Part shown: positions 47,107 to 56,622 of the stretch, piece by piece | How the letters are laid out: every line of letters begins with the position of its first letter | How positions within the stretch are numbered: position 1 is the first letter of the stretch | Assembly (NCBI GenBank): GCA_963791325.1 | Contig: CAWBRU010000008.1 | Location: 1-64,000, forward strand | Direction of reading: 5' to 3' | DNA: 64,000 nt | DNA from: JBEVJK01 sp963791325 | GTDB taxonomy: Bacteria; Pseudomonadota; Alphaproteobacteria; Rhizobiales; Rhizobiaceae | Position numbers and translations under genes: made by a program | The notes under the pieces: model-generated | Told to the model about the DNA's origin: nothing | Databases searched by the model: none | What the model saw: only the letters and a program-made list of their open reading frames with translations

Positions 47107-48807
47107 ATGATCCGGCGCGCTAGAGGCAGCCGTGAGACAACAGGACAGGTCGTGAATCTTCCGCTTACGATCATCAACCTCGCCGGATCCATCGCCTTGC
47201 TCCTATGGGGCATCCGCATGATCCGGACCGGCGTGCAGCGGGCGTTCGGCGCCCAGCTGCGCGGCTTTCTCGCCCGAACGCTGAGCAACCGCTTCAAGGC
47301 GCTGCTGGCAGGCCTCGGCGTGACCGCCATCCTGCAGAGCAGCACGGCGACAGGGCTGATGGTGACAAGCTTCGTCGGCGCCGGCCTGGTCGACCTCGTG
47401 CCCGCCCTGGCGGTCATGCTCGGGGCGAACATCGGCACCACACTGATCGTCCAGGCCCTGTCGTTCAATGTCGCGGAAGTTGCGCCGCTGCTGATCCTGA
47501 TCGGCGTCATCATGTTTCAACGCCTGACCGCCGGCACGCGTGACTTCGGACGCGTATTCATCGGCCTAGGCCTGATGCTGATGTCGCTTCATCAGTTCAT
47601 CGGCCTTTTGGAGCCTTACGAAGACGTCCCGAACCTGCGCCTGCTCCTGGGCGCGATCTCGACCCAGCCGATCCTGGACGTCATCTTGGCCGCCGCCCTC
47701 ACCTGGGCCGCACATTCGAGCGTGGCGGTGGTGCTTCTCGTCATGTCGTTCGCCACGCAAGGCACCGTTTCCATGGACGCTGCCTTCGCACTGGTGCTGG
47801 GCGCCAACCTCGGCACGGCCATCAATCCCTTGCTCGAAGGCGCCTCCGGGAACGATCTTGCAGCCAAGCGCCTGCCGCTGGGCAACCTTGTCAACCGGCT
47901 GGTCGGCGTGGCGCTCGGCATGGCCCTGCTGCCGTTCATCGGGCCGTTGATGGTCAGCATCGAGCCGAACAATGCGCGCGCCGTCGCCGACTTCCACACG
48001 GCCTTCAATCTGGCCTTGGCGTTGCTTTTTCTTCCGCTTCTCACCCCGTTCGCAGCCTTGCTGCGCCGGATGATCCCGTCCCGCATAAGTCCGGCCGACC
48101 CCTCGCAGCCGATCTATCTCGACCATAGCGCCCACGAAGCACCGCCGATCGCACTCGGAGGCGCTGCACGGGAGGCCCTGCGCATGACGGACGTGCTGGA
48201 GCATATGCTCGAGGGTTTCGTCAGCGCCCTCGACAAGCCCAACAGGCTGCAAATCGAGGAGATCAAGCGGTCAGACGACATTCTCGATCGGCTCAATGCC
48301 GCCATCAAAGCTTACCTCGTGGCCTTGGACCCGGCATCTCTCGCCGATGAGGACGTTCGACGCGTCAACGAGATCCTGACCTTCGTGACCAACATCGAAC
48401 AGGCTGGCGATGTCGTGGACCGAAACCTCATGGGATTGGCATCCAAGAGCCTGAAACGCGGCCTCAGCCTGTCCAAGGAAGGGAAATCCGAGCTGCTGGG
48501 GCTGGCTGAGCGGTTGGTCGCAAATGCCCGCCAGGCCGGATCGCTGTTCATGACCGGCGACATGCGGGCTGCGCGGCTGCTCGCCAACGAGAAGCTGATC
48601 TTCAGGGATCGCGAGGCCGACGCAACCGCGTCTCATTTCGCCCGGTTGCGCTCGGGCCGGGTCGAAACGGCAGAGACGAGTGCTCTCCACCTCGATCTGC
48701 TCAGGGACCTCAAGCAGGTCAATTCGCATCTCGTGGCCGCCGCGGCCTATCCGGTGCTTGAACGGCACAGCGGACTTTTGCCGCATCGGTTGAGAAACGA
48801 AGAATGA
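47107..48807 (+). CDS. Na+/phosphate cotransporter family protein
   Basis: 566 residues. Two inverted copies of the Na/Pi-cotransporter repeat: GVTAILQSSTATGLMVTSFVGAGL and LTWAAHSSVAVVLLVMSFATQG carry the QSSTA / SSVA motifs. Each is followed by a LGANIGTT or LGANLGTA stretch. There are about eight membrane helices (to residue about 330). A PhoU-like helical C-terminus follows (MTDVLEHMLEGF ... FVTNIEQAGDVVDRNL). Phosphate uptake or export across the inner membrane is likely. ATG 47107 follows GGAGGCGCC; GTG 47152 is an alternative start just before the first helix. Confidence 0.85.
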   Translation: MIRRARGSRETTGQVVNLPLTIINLAGSIALLLWGIRMIRTGVQRAFGAQLRGFLARTLSNRFKALLAGLGVTAILQSSTATGLMVTSFVGAGLVDLVPALAVMLGANIGTTLIVQALSFNVAEVAPLLILIGVIMFQRLTAGTRDFGRVFIGLGLMLMSLHQFIGLLEPYEDVPNLRLLLGAISTQPILDVILAAALTWAAHSSVAVVLLVMSFATQGTVSMDAAFALVLGANLGTAINPLLEGASGNDLAAKRLPLGNLVNRLVGVALGMALLPFIGPLMVSIEPNNARAVADFHTAFNLALALLFLPLLTPFAALLRRMIPSRISPADPSQPIYLDHSAHEAPPIALGGAAREALRMTDVLEHMLEGFVSALDKPNRLQIEEIKRSDDILDRLNAAIKAYLVALDPASLADEDVRRVNEILTFVTNIEQAGDVVDRNLMGLASKSLKRGLSLSKEGKSELLGLAERLVANARQAGSLFMTGDMRAARLLANEKLIFRDREADATASHFARLRSGRVETAETSALHLDLLRDLKQVNSHLVAAAAYPVLERHSGLLPHRLRNEE

Positions 48808-48869
48808 AGGATTCCAAACGATAGAGGTCGCACGCGCGCCGCGCAGGAGATTGCCGGAGGTCGCGCCAA

Positions 48870-49832
48870 TCAGTTGCCGCTGCCGCGCGCCAAGAGCGGC
48901 TTGCGCCGACGGACCAAGAATTCGTCGAACATCATCGTGGCGATCAGCAGAGCACCGATCGCGGTGATCTGATACTGGCCGCCGATGCCGAACAGGTTCA
49001 TGCCGTTCTGGATCACCGCCAGAACGAACACGCCTTGCACCACCCCCGCAAGAGATCCGGCGCCGCCATGCATGCTGACCCCGCCGATCAGAACCGCCGC
49101 GATAGCGAAGAGCGGAATGCGGTCGCCGATGATGGGGGACCCGGAATTGATCTGCGACGCGATCATGATGCCGGCCAGCGCAGCCAGGACACCGGTCGTT
49201 ACATAGGCCAGCATCAAGACATGATTGACCTTGAGGCCTGCCGCGCGGCTGGCTTCCTGACTTCCGCCAACGGCGTAAAGGGCTCGACCGATGGGCGTCG
49301 ACGTCAGCACGAAGTTCAGGATAATGAAGATCGCGGCGAACAAAACTGCGGCAAGCGGAATCCCCAGGATGGGAAAGTCGGCGAGCCGGCCAAACCAGGA
49401 ATTCTCGCCGGTGATCGTCTGGCTGTCGGAGATGGTCAGAGACGCTCCCCTGAGCACCATCATAGTGCCAAGCGAGCTGATAAAAGGATTGATGCGCAGC
49501 CATGTGACAGCGGTTCCATTGGCAAGGCCGGCAGCCGCACCGGCCGCCAACGCCATAGCAATCCCGGCCGCTGAACCTGCCAGCGGCTGAAGCGTGAGGA
49601 CGATGACGCCTGCCAGCGCGGCCATTGCGCCAACGGACAGGTCGATGCCGGCGGCGATGATAACGACCGCCATCCCCAGCGCGACAATCCCGGACGGCGC
49701 GATCTGACGGAGCAAATTGTAGAAATTGGCCCCCGTCAGAAACTCCTTGTTGGCAGCGGCTGAAACGAGAATGCACACCATCAGGATGATCATCGTCGGC
49801 TGCCGTGCAACCAGTGCGCTGATTTTGTTCAT
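48870..49832 (-). CDS. sugar ABC transporter permease (RbsC-type), second subunit
   Basis: 320 residues, about ten hydrophobic helices, of the BPD_transp_2 family: MAVVIIAAGIDLSVGAMAALAGVIV carries the GIDLSVG motif. LIGGVSMHGGAGSLAGVVQGVFVLAVIQNGMNLFG is the conserved cytoplasmic loop that contacts the ATPase. ATG shares TGATG with the stop of the upstream permease. Last gene of the import operon. Confidence 0.9.
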   Translation of the reverse strand: MNKISALVARQPTMIILMVCILVSAAANKEFLTGANFYNLLRQIAPSGIVALGMAVVIIAAGIDLSVGAMAALAGVIVLTLQPLAGSAAGIAMALAAGAAAGLANGTAVTWLRINPFISSLGTMMVLRGASLTISDSQTITGENSWFGRLADFPILGIPLAAVLFAAIFIILNFVLTSTPIGRALYAVGGSQEASRAAGLKVNHVLMLAYVTTGVLAALAGIMIASQINSGSPIIGDRIPLFAIAAVLIGGVSMHGGAGSLAGVVQGVFVLAVIQNGMNLFGIGGQYQITAIGALLIATMMFDEFLVRRRKPLLARGSGN

Positions 49833-50821
49833 CAAGGCAGCCTCTGACGCAGGCGCTCATCGACCGTTACGGCCGCAACGAGGAGCAGGCCTTTGACGAC
49901 CAGCTGCAGCTCGTAGCTTATGCCCGACAGGGTCATGCCGTTTGCAATGACCGCCAATATGAGGACGCCGGCCACGGTGCCGGCAACGCTGCCCCGCCCG
50001 CCGAACAGGCTCATGCCGCCCAGCATGACGGCGGTGAGAACGTCGAACTCGAAGCCGTAGCCGAACGAGCTGTTGACGCTTCGGACCCGACCGGCGATCA
50101 GCATCCCCGCCAGGGCGGCCAGCAGCGCAGAGACGACATAGGCAACGATCCGCACGCGCCCGACATTGACGCCGGACAGGCGAGCCGCGGCCGTATTGCC
50201 GCCCGTGGCGTAGAGCTGGCGGCCATAGCCCGTGACCGCGAGGGCAAATTGCGCCGCTACGGCGATGATCAGAAACAGGATTGCAGGCACCGGGAACCGA
50301 TAGAGGCGGCCGCCGCTGACATATTCGAGCAGCGGGTGGATGCCCACGGCCGTGACATTTTGGGATTGCGTATAGATCAATGTCAGGCCGAGCACGACAA
50401 AGGCGGTCCCGATGGTTGTCACCACCGAGTTGGTCTGCATGATGCCGACCGCAAAGCCGTTGGCGAGACCGATCAGCAAAGCCGCACCGAAGGCCAGCCC
50501 GGCGCCCGCCAGCATCATCGATGTGTCCAAAGGTTGCGCCTTGAGCAAGATGACGGCTGCCAGTCCCATGATGGAGCCGACCGACAGATCGAAAGCTCCG
50601 GCAATCATCGTGAACGACATGCCGACCGCGACAATGCCGATGAACGAGGATTGGCGCAGGATGTTGAGCAGGTTGTTGACGGTCAGGAAGGTCGGCAGCA
50701 ACGCCGCCAGCCCGCCGACGATCAGGAGCAGCATCAGCCACGGCAAATAGCCCTGCAGCAGCCGACCGGCATTGCCGACCAGGGCGCGTGCGGGCGCTTT
50801 GCCGATCGAGGTCAAGGTCAT
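49832..50821 (-). CDS. sugar ABC transporter permease (RbsC-type), first subunit
   Basis: 329 residues with the same fold as its neighbour: GMSFTMIAGAFDLSVGSIMGLAAV and LGGMSLFGGRGSVAGTVAGVLILAVIANGMTLSG. Two different permeases indicate a heterodimeric channel. It overlaps the ATPase gene by four bases (ATGA). Confidence 0.9.
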   Translation of the reverse strand: MTLTSIGKAPARALVGNAGRLLQGYLPWLMLLLIVGGLAALLPTFLTVNNLLNILRQSSFIGIVAVGMSFTMIAGAFDLSVGSIMGLAAVILLKAQPLDTSMMLAGAGLAFGAALLIGLANGFAVGIMQTNSVVTTIGTAFVVLGLTLIYTQSQNVTAVGIHPLLEYVSGGRLYRFPVPAILFLIIAVAAQFALAVTGYGRQLYATGGNTAAARLSGVNVGRVRIVAYVVSALLAALAGMLIAGRVRSVNSSFGYGFEFDVLTAVMLGGMSLFGGRGSVAGTVAGVLILAVIANGMTLSGISYELQLVVKGLLLVAAVTVDERLRQRLP

Positions 50822-52341
50822 ATCGGGTCCGCTGCGACGGTGGCGAGTCGGCCGAACGCTGCCTGGGTGAGTTTCGCCTCGGTGACCTCCTCCTTGCCGA
50901 ACTCGGCAACCATCCGGCCGGCCCGGATGACGATCGTGCGGTCGGCGACTTGGACGACTTCCGCCTGTTCGGACGAGATCATGATGATGGCGATGCCGCT
51001 GTCGGCAAGGGATTTCATGATCTCGAAAATGTCGCCCTTTGCCGCGATATCTATGCCGCGCGTCGGTTCGTCGAGGATAAGGATGCGCGGCTTGGTCTCA
51101 AGCCACTTGCCGATCACCACCTTTTGCTGATTCCCACCCGACAGATTGACGACGGGAGCGGATAAACGCGGGGTGCGGATCGACATGTCCTTCACATGAT
51201 CCCGTCCCGCGCGGATCTCCGTGCGGAATTTCCGGATCAGCAGGCCGCTGCGCCTAGCCAGGGATGCCAGAGAAAGGTTGTCCAGGACCGACATCGGCAG
51301 GACAAGGCCGTGGCGTTTGCGATCTTCCGGCGCCAGTGCCAGCCCAAGCGCGACCATCGTGTCGGGACGCGGGTTGGAAACCTGCCTGCCGTCGACCAGG
51401 ATCCGCCCCGCCGCCAGCGGATCGGCGCCGAAGATCGCCCTTACGATCTCTGTTCGACCCGAACCGATCAATCCGCTGAGGGCGAGAATTTCGCCCTTGT
51501 AGAGGCTGAACGAGACGTCTTCGAAGGCGCCGGGGCGGGTGATCCGTTCCACCTTGAGGATCGGATCGGCTGAGCGGTCGATCTCGTGGCGGCGCGCCTT
51601 GGGGCTTGTCATCACCCGCCCGATCATCAGTTTGACGAGGGAATCCTGGTCGGTCGAGGTCGCGTCGAGGGTTGCCACGCGGGCACCTTCACGGAACACG
51701 GAGATCCGATCGGCAATGCGGAAAACCTCGTCGAAGCGATGGCTGACATAGATGATCGTCTTGCCGCGCGCCTTGAGCCTGCCGACGATCTCCATCAATC
51801 GTGCGACCTCATGGGCCGCGAGGGCAGAGGTGGGCTCGTCCATGATGACGATATCGGCGTCTCGCGATGTGGCGCGCGCGATTTCGACGCCCTGCTGCTG
51901 CGCAACGGACAGATCCGCCGCCATGATGCCGGGATCGAAGTCGAATCCGATGTCGCGCAGCAGGCGGGTCGTTTCCGCCCGCATCGCTTGCCAATCGACG
52001 CGGTTGCCGCGTCGACGCGGCAGCCGTCCGATGAACACATTCTCCGCCGCGCTCAGCGTGGGTACCAGATTGATCTCCTGGGAGATGGTGACGATGCCGC
52101 TCCGGATAGCGTCGAGCGGCGCCGAGAAGTGCACCGGCGAACCGCGGACGAGAAGTGCGCCCTCGCTGGGACCGAACGCACCGGCCATGATCTTGATCAG
52201 CGTCGACTTGCCCGCCCCATTCTGGCCGACGAGGGCATGCACTTCGCCGGCATGAATGGAAAGGTCGACATGTCTGAGGGCCTGGACCCCGGGGAAACTT
52301 TTGGAGAGTCCTTTGACTTCGATCGCAGAGCCGGCCTTCAA
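50818..52341 (-). CDS. sugar ABC transporter ATPase (RbsA/MglA-type)
   Basis: 507 residues with two ATPase halves. The first has Walker A GQNGAGKST (39-47), signature LSVAQQQ and Walker B DIVIMDEPTSAL. The second has the degenerate Walker A GLIGSGRTE usual in this family, signature LSGGNQQK and RILILDEPTRGID. A duplicated ATPase is characteristic of monosaccharide importers. It overlaps its neighbours by four bases on each side, so it is co-translated with the permease and the TIM-barrel gene. Confidence 0.92.
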   Translation of the reverse strand: MKAGSAIEVKGLSKSFPGVQALRHVDLSIHAGEVHALVGQNGAGKSTLIKIMAGAFGPSEGALLVRGSPVHFSAPLDAIRSGIVTISQEINLVPTLSAAENVFIGRLPRRRGNRVDWQAMRAETTRLLRDIGFDFDPGIMAADLSVAQQQGVEIARATSRDADIVIMDEPTSALAAHEVARLMEIVGRLKARGKTIIYVSHRFDEVFRIADRISVFREGARVATLDATSTDQDSLVKLMIGRVMTSPKARRHEIDRSADPILKVERITRPGAFEDVSFSLYKGEILALSGLIGSGRTEIVRAIFGADPLAAGRILVDGRQVSNPRPDTMVALGLALAPEDRKRHGLVLPMSVLDNLSLASLARRSGLLIRKFRTEIRAGRDHVKDMSIRTPRLSAPVVNLSGGNQQKVVIGKWLETKPRILILDEPTRGIDIAAKGDIFEIMKSLADSGIAIIMISSEQAEVVQVADRTIVIRAGRMVAEFGKEEVTEAKLTQAAFGRLATVAADPI

Positions 52342-53573
52342 GCGTCACCTCGCAACGCGGCCAGGTTCTCCTCCGGTGTGTAGACAAGGTCCCACGAGGC
52401 GATGACGCCGCGGGCGCCGTTGGCGCGTGCGGCTCCCACCATGTCTCGGATCGTTCGAGGGTCGATGTCGATCACGCCTGGATAGGAAAGCGTCTCGACC
52501 CCGGCATAGACTGGAACCTTGCCCATCTGGCGGACGGCGGCGGCGATCTCGGCCCCAACGAGAGAGAGCGGAACCCTGTCGCGCTCCGCGACGGCCAGCA
52601 ATCCCGATGGGAAACCGGGGACATGTCGTGACGCCCAGTCTTCTATTCGGCCCTTCTGGATCCCCGAATATTCCGCCAGCCCGTCACAAAGCGAAGGGAT
52701 TTCGAGCCGCAGACTGGCAGGCCCAAGCGCCTTACGGTAGGTCATCGGTTTGGTCCAGCTCGTCAGAGTGGAGAGCCTCGCGTAATCCTGTCCCACGATC
52801 GGGGCTAGGCCGGCGGTGAAAAGGTCGAGCGCAAGCACCCGTCCGAGACGCTGGGTCAGGGCTTTGACTTCGGCAATCAGCCCGGTGATGCTGTCTGTAC
52901 GAAATTTCATAAACCGGCCGAGGAGGCTTGTCGGGGTGACGAGGCTCGCCACCCACCCCTGCTCTGCCGGGCCATGGGGTCGATCGGGCCCAAGTTGATC
53001 AAAGATCGCGCCATCGCGTAGCGTTCGAGCCAACTGGGAAAGATCGAGCCCCCGGGCCGATGCCGCCCGGTGGCAGTGATCGCAAAAGCAGCTGAGCACC
53101 TCTCTGAACCCGTTGGCCGGCGAGGGGAACCGGCATTTGTCGAGAAACAATCCGTCGAACGCATAGCGGGTCAAGAGCTCCGCGATCTGCCCGAGCGTCC
53201 TTGCCCGCGCCGTCGGATTGTTTGGACAGATGAAGCGAAACGTCTCATGGGCGGCATCGTCGCCGCCGTCCCACGTTCCCCAGCCACTGCTCGGGCGCCC
53301 TTCGAAGTCGACCACCAGCTCGGACGGCTCGGAGCCGACCACGTCGGAAAGCAGGTTGTACCAGAGATATGAGCTGTAGCCTCGTTCGCGGCCGAATTCG
53401 CAAACGAGAGCAAACACCTCGCCGGCCTCGCGGGTGCCTGCGGCGACGATGTCGAGCGGCACCGTTGCAAGCGCAGTGTCGAGAATGGCGGCGATCCGCG
53501 CTGCCGGCAGGGACCTCAGCGCGGTATGCGAGGTGGAAAGCTGTGCTCCGATCTTCCACGTAGATCTGGACAT
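52338..53573 (-). CDS. TIM-barrel protein, putative glycosyl-hydrolase-like
   Basis: 411 residues. TRYAFDGLFLDKCRFPSP followed by SCFCDHCHRAASARGLDL is the hallmark of hypothetical glycosyl-hydrolase-like TIM barrels: a strand ending in Asp, an RFP motif, then a CxxC-x-H cluster. Later strands (RVLALDLFTAGLAPIVGQDY, KVPVYAGVETLSYPG, GARGVIASWDLVY) complete a barrel. Cytoplasmic, no signal. Encoded between the sugar-binding protein and ATPase genes, so it may process the imported saccharide. ATG 53573 has GGGGAAGAAGC upstream. Activity not established. Confidence 0.6.
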   Translation of the reverse strand: MSRSTWKIGAQLSTSHTALRSLPAARIAAILDTALATVPLDIVAAGTREAGEVFALVCEFGRERGYSSYLWYNLLSDVVGSEPSELVVDFEGRPSSGWGTWDGGDDAAHETFRFICPNNPTARARTLGQIAELLTRYAFDGLFLDKCRFPSPANGFREVLSCFCDHCHRAASARGLDLSQLARTLRDGAIFDQLGPDRPHGPAEQGWVASLVTPTSLLGRFMKFRTDSITGLIAEVKALTQRLGRVLALDLFTAGLAPIVGQDYARLSTLTSWTKPMTYRKALGPASLRLEIPSLCDGLAEYSGIQKGRIEDWASRHVPGFPSGLLAVAERDRVPLSLVGAEIAAAVRQMGKVPVYAGVETLSYPGVIDIDPRTIRDMVGAARANGARGVIASWDLVYTPEENLAALRGDA

Positions 53574-53590
53574 GACGCTTCTTCCCCGGC

Positions 53591-53621
53591 TCGGAGCAGG
53601 CTGTCGGACTGCCTGCTCCGA
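53591..53621 (-). terminator. 11-bp hairpin after the binding-protein gene
   Basis: TCGGAGCAGGC (53591-53601), 9-base loop, GCCTGCTCCGA (53611-53621). It lies in the 60-bp gap between the binding-protein stop and the next gene of the same operon. A partial terminator or mRNA-stabilising hairpin here would give more binding protein than transporter, as seen in other importer operons. Confidence 0.65.
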
Positions 53622-53632
53622 TCGCCCAGGGA

Positions 53633-54553
53633 TCACCAATCGCCGGGGCAGGAGTTGATATTGGCCTTGGTGATCTTCGGAGAGGCCACCATCTGCAGCT
53701 TTTCCACGGTCTTGCCGCCGGCCAGATCAGCCACGGCTTGCATCGCGGCGTCGGCGTTGAAGCCGGCGGACATGCACGTCGTTCCGTAGAGCTTGCCGTC
53801 ACGAATCGCCTGGATCTCTGTCGCTGTCCCTCCCAATCCGATCACCGGTCCTTTGAACCCGGCATCCTCGACACTGCGCAGAACGCCGGGCGTCATGGCA
53901 CCGTCCAGCGAAAACACGCCTTTGACATCCGGATAGCGGGTCAGGAGATCTTCGGTGACCGTGGCGGCCAAGGTCGAATCCCAGTTGGCCGGCTGCACGC
54001 CGAGTATCTTGATGTCGTTTGCTGCCCAGACCTTGTCCATGGCAGCATGGCGGATCGTCACGGCTGGCTGGCCGGGGAAGCCGTCGATGATCACAAGGGT
54101 CCCTCCCTTGCCGACGGCCTCTGCTGCCAACTCGGCGCTCCCCCGGCCGAGATCGGTGTCGTCCGGCAGGCGTGACGCCGCAACAAATTCATCTCCCGAC
54201 TTGTCGACCGGGTTGCCGATCACGACCACCGGAATGCCGGCTTCCTTGGCGGCCTTGAGCCCGGGGATCACTGCGCTTCCGTCGATCGGACCGACGACGA
54301 TGTAATCGACCTTCTTCGAGACGAGATCGTAGATCTGGTTGAGCTGCGTCGGCACGTCGGCGTTGGCGCTCAACACCAGCGCCTTCCAACCGTTCTCGGC
54401 CGCCTTGGCTTCCACCCGCTTGATGAAGGTCGCATACCATGGCCAGCCCGAATTGGCCGCAGCCAGGCCGACGGTGATGTCTTTGGCGGAAGCGGGAAGG
54501 AGCCCTGCAGCCAAGGCTGCGGCCCCGACACATGCTGCAAGCAATCGTTTCAT
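53633..54553 (-). CDS. periplasmic sugar-binding protein (RbsB-type)
   Basis: 306 residues. Signal peptide MKRLLAACVGAAALAAGLLPASAK, then a type I periplasmic-binding fold: ITVGLAAANSGWPWYATFIKRVEAKAAENGW, LVSKKVDYIVVGPIDGSAVIPGLKAAKEAGIPVVVIGNPVD, VKGVFSLDGAMTPGVLRSVEDAG and GLGGTATEIQAIRDG. ATG 54553 has GGGAG upstream. First transporter gene after the DeoR regulator on the same strand. Confidence 0.9.
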   Translation of the reverse strand: MKRLLAACVGAAALAAGLLPASAKDITVGLAAANSGWPWYATFIKRVEAKAAENGWKALVLSANADVPTQLNQIYDLVSKKVDYIVVGPIDGSAVIPGLKAAKEAGIPVVVIGNPVDKSGDEFVAASRLPDDTDLGRGSAELAAEAVGKGGTLVIIDGFPGQPAVTIRHAAMDKVWAANDIKILGVQPANWDSTLAATVTEDLLTRYPDVKGVFSLDGAMTPGVLRSVEDAGFKGPVIGLGGTATEIQAIRDGKLYGTTCMSAGFNADAAMQAVADLAGGKTVEKLQMVASPKITKANINSCPGDW

Positions 54554-54640
54554 GTCATCACTCCCATTTTTGACAAGCACTCTGTTGCCTTAGGTTCTTT
54601 AGGCCCGAGAGGGCGGCAGGCCCTGTGCGGCAGCAACTCG

Positions 54641-55417
54641 TCAGCCGGTGTCGACATTGCTGATTACGACCGTGATCCCCAGGTCGGTCAGGCGCTCCCG
54701 CCACGCCGCCGACAAGCCTTCGTCGGAAACGATGGTGGCGCCCGGAGGAACCGCACCGACCGCAAATGTCGCGGTTTGGCCGAACTTGCTGGAATTGGCC
54801 AGGATGACCACGCGCGAGGCCCGCCCGATCATCCGCGCGTTCAACCTCGCCTCGCCGACATCATAGGTGTAGATGCGGCCGTCGTTCGAAACCGCGCCGG
54901 CTCCGAGGAGCAAGGTATCGAGCCAGATCGAATTGAGCATCGATTCCGCGAACGGTCCGATCAGCGATACATTCTCGTCGCGCATCTGCCCGCCGATCAC
55001 CGTCACGTTGACCCTTGGCAGGTTCAGCAACTCGATCGCGACCATCAGTCCGTTGGTGAACGTCGTCAACGGCATTGGATTGAGCCGCAGGTGCCGGGCG
55101 AACTGAAGCACCGTCGTTCCTGCATCGAGGAATACTGATGAGTTTGGCCTGATCAATGGGGCTGTCGCCGCAGCAATGGCGCGTTTGGCGGCTATGTTCT
55201 GGGTTTCGCGGATCCGAAACGCCACCTCCGTCGTCGCCGCATCGGCAATCCTGGCGCTGCCGTGCGTGCGCAAGATCAGCCCGGCCTGCTCGAGCCTATT
55301 GAGATCACGCCGGATCGTTGCGACGGAGGCCTCGGTGGCGGCCGCAAGTTCAGTGATCCCGGTCGGACCGTTCCGGTAGAGGTGCTCCCTGATTGCGGTC
55401 CGGCGGTCAGCCTTCAT
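54641..55417 (-). CDS. DeoR-family sugar-responsive regulator
   Basis: 258 residues from MKADRRTAIREHLYRNG. The winged helix (GITELAAATEASVATIRRDLNRLEQAGLILRTHGSARI) is the DeoR signature. A DeoR sensor domain follows (NSSVFLDAGTTVLQFARHL, TTFTNGLMVAIELL, VTVIGGQMRDENVSLIGPFAE, VILANSSKFGQTATFAVG), which binds a phosphorylated sugar. Upstream in-frame ATGs at 55456 and 55477 are alternatives; the family normally starts at this Met. It likely represses both the transporter operon and the divergent kinase operon. Confidence 0.85.
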   Translation of the reverse strand: MKADRRTAIREHLYRNGPTGITELAAATEASVATIRRDLNRLEQAGLILRTHGSARIADAATTEVAFRIRETQNIAAKRAIAAATAPLIRPNSSVFLDAGTTVLQFARHLRLNPMPLTTFTNGLMVAIELLNLPRVNVTVIGGQMRDENVSLIGPFAESMLNSIWLDTLLLGAGAVSNDGRIYTYDVGEARLNARMIGRASRVVILANSSKFGQTATFAVGAVPPGATIVSDEGLSAAWRERLTDLGITVVISNVDTG

Positions 55418-55599
55418 CCGAACATGATTGAACTGGTCGTTGCGCCTGTCAATCATATTTATGATCGGAATTGGCATTTAGCGGGTTGATTGCGTCATCC
55501 AAGGTGCATGGTTGTCCCCCTATACCATCAGGATCGATCACCATCGTGCTTGACTGCGATCGAATCTGGCCGCAAAAAGTGGATAGGTGGAGAAGGTCG
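55418..55599. promoter_or_regulatory. divergent promoter region, deoR / kinase
   Basis: 182-bp spacer between the minus-strand regulator-transporter operon and the plus-strand kinase operon. Both promoters and the DeoR operator should lie here. No convincing dyad was identified by eye. Confidence 0.4.
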
Positions 55600-56622
55600 G
55601 TGATCCAGGTGTCTCGTCTTCCCGGCGCGCTGATTCTGAGTGTTGACGGCGGCGGCTCGACCACGCGGGTCGCGATCGCGGATCAGGCCGGTCGTGTCCT
55701 GGCCATGTCTTTGGGAGCCGGCGTCAATCCGATGGACAACGAGCGCTGGCAAACGAACCTCCGCGAGTTGGTTGCGCCGCTTTCTCGGTATATGGACCGG
55801 GTCGGGCAGGCTTGCCTGGCCCTTCCCGCCTATGGCGAAGCGCGTTCCGTCACCGAGCGGCAGCAGACCTTCGTGACCTCGCTTCTGCCTGATACGGCGG
55901 TGCGGATCGTCAACGACGTCAAGGCGGGGCATGCCGGTGCATTTGCAGGAACGACGCCTGGAATATTGCTCTTGGCCGGGACAGGGTCCATGGTCTGGGG
56001 CCTAGATGCCAGCGGCAACGATATCCGGGTCGGCGGTTGGGGACACGTCCTCAGCGACGAAGGCAGCGCTTACTGGGTCGGCCGCGAAGCGCTTTCCGCC
56101 GTTTGCAAGATCGTCGATGGGCGGATCGAGGGTAGCGAATTTTTCAAGGCGATCACTGCGCAGCTCGGACTCGCTCCCGCGCTTTCGATGGACGCCGTGC
56201 TCTCATGGTACTCGCAGCTCGCCCAGCCGCGCGCAGACGTTGCAGCCTTGTCGAGGACGGTCGATGAACTGGCCGAATGCGGCGACCCGGTGGCGATCGC
56301 GGTCCTCGCACGCGCCGCCGATGAACTGGCCGCCCTGGTCCGTTCCGCGTGGGGCAGGATGGGAACCCTTGAAACCTGCTGGACTTATGCAGGGGGTTTG
56401 TTCGACAGCCGTCGCATCCGACGGGAGCTGGAGGACCGGCTGGGGAAACCAGCGGAGCCGGTGCTACCGCCGATCGGCGGCTCGCTGCTGCTGGCCGCCG
56501 AGGCCGCGGAGGTCCCGACCTCGCCCTTGTTCGTCGACAGACTGGCCGAGACCCTGCACGACAGGTTGCACCATCACCCGACAGGCGACCGGGATACGGT
56601 TGCCGAGAACGGAGTATCATGA
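55600..56622 (+). CDS. BadF/BadG-type sugar kinase (N-acetylglucosamine-kinase-like)
   Basis: About 340 residues. An ASKHA ATPase: phosphate-1 loop LILSVDGGGSTTRVAIAD, then PGILLLAGTGSMVWGLDASG (phosphate-2), GGWGHVLSDEGSAYWVGREAL and a C-terminal PPIGGSLLLAAE adenosine motif. GGWG..LSDEGS is typical of GlcNAc kinase relatives. It would phosphorylate the imported sugar. GTG 55600 (or 55609) follows GGAGAAGG; no ATG fits before the domain. The stop overlaps the SIS gene start as ATGA. Confidence 0.85.
   Translation: MIQVSRLPGALILSVDGGGSTTRVAIADQAGRVLAMSLGAGVNPMDNERWQTNLRELVAPLSRYMDRVGQACLALPAYGEARSVTERQQTFVTSLLPDTAVRIVNDVKAGHAGAFAGTTPGILLLAGTGSMVWGLDASGNDIRVGGWGHVLSDEGSAYWVGREALSAVCKIVDGRIEGSEFFKAITAQLGLAPALSMDAVLSWYSQLAQPRADVAALSRTVDELAECGDPVAIAVLARAADELAALVRSAWGRMGTLETCWTYAGGLFDSRRIRRELEDRLGKPAEPVLPPIGGSLLLAAEAAEVPTSPLFVDRLAETLHDRLHHHPTGDRDTVAENGVS

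Noticed and set aside
48271..49860. Long minus-strand frame overlapping the Na/Pi cotransporter and permease genes
   Set aside because: It is out of frame with the clear permease and antisense to the transporter; composition is shadow-like.
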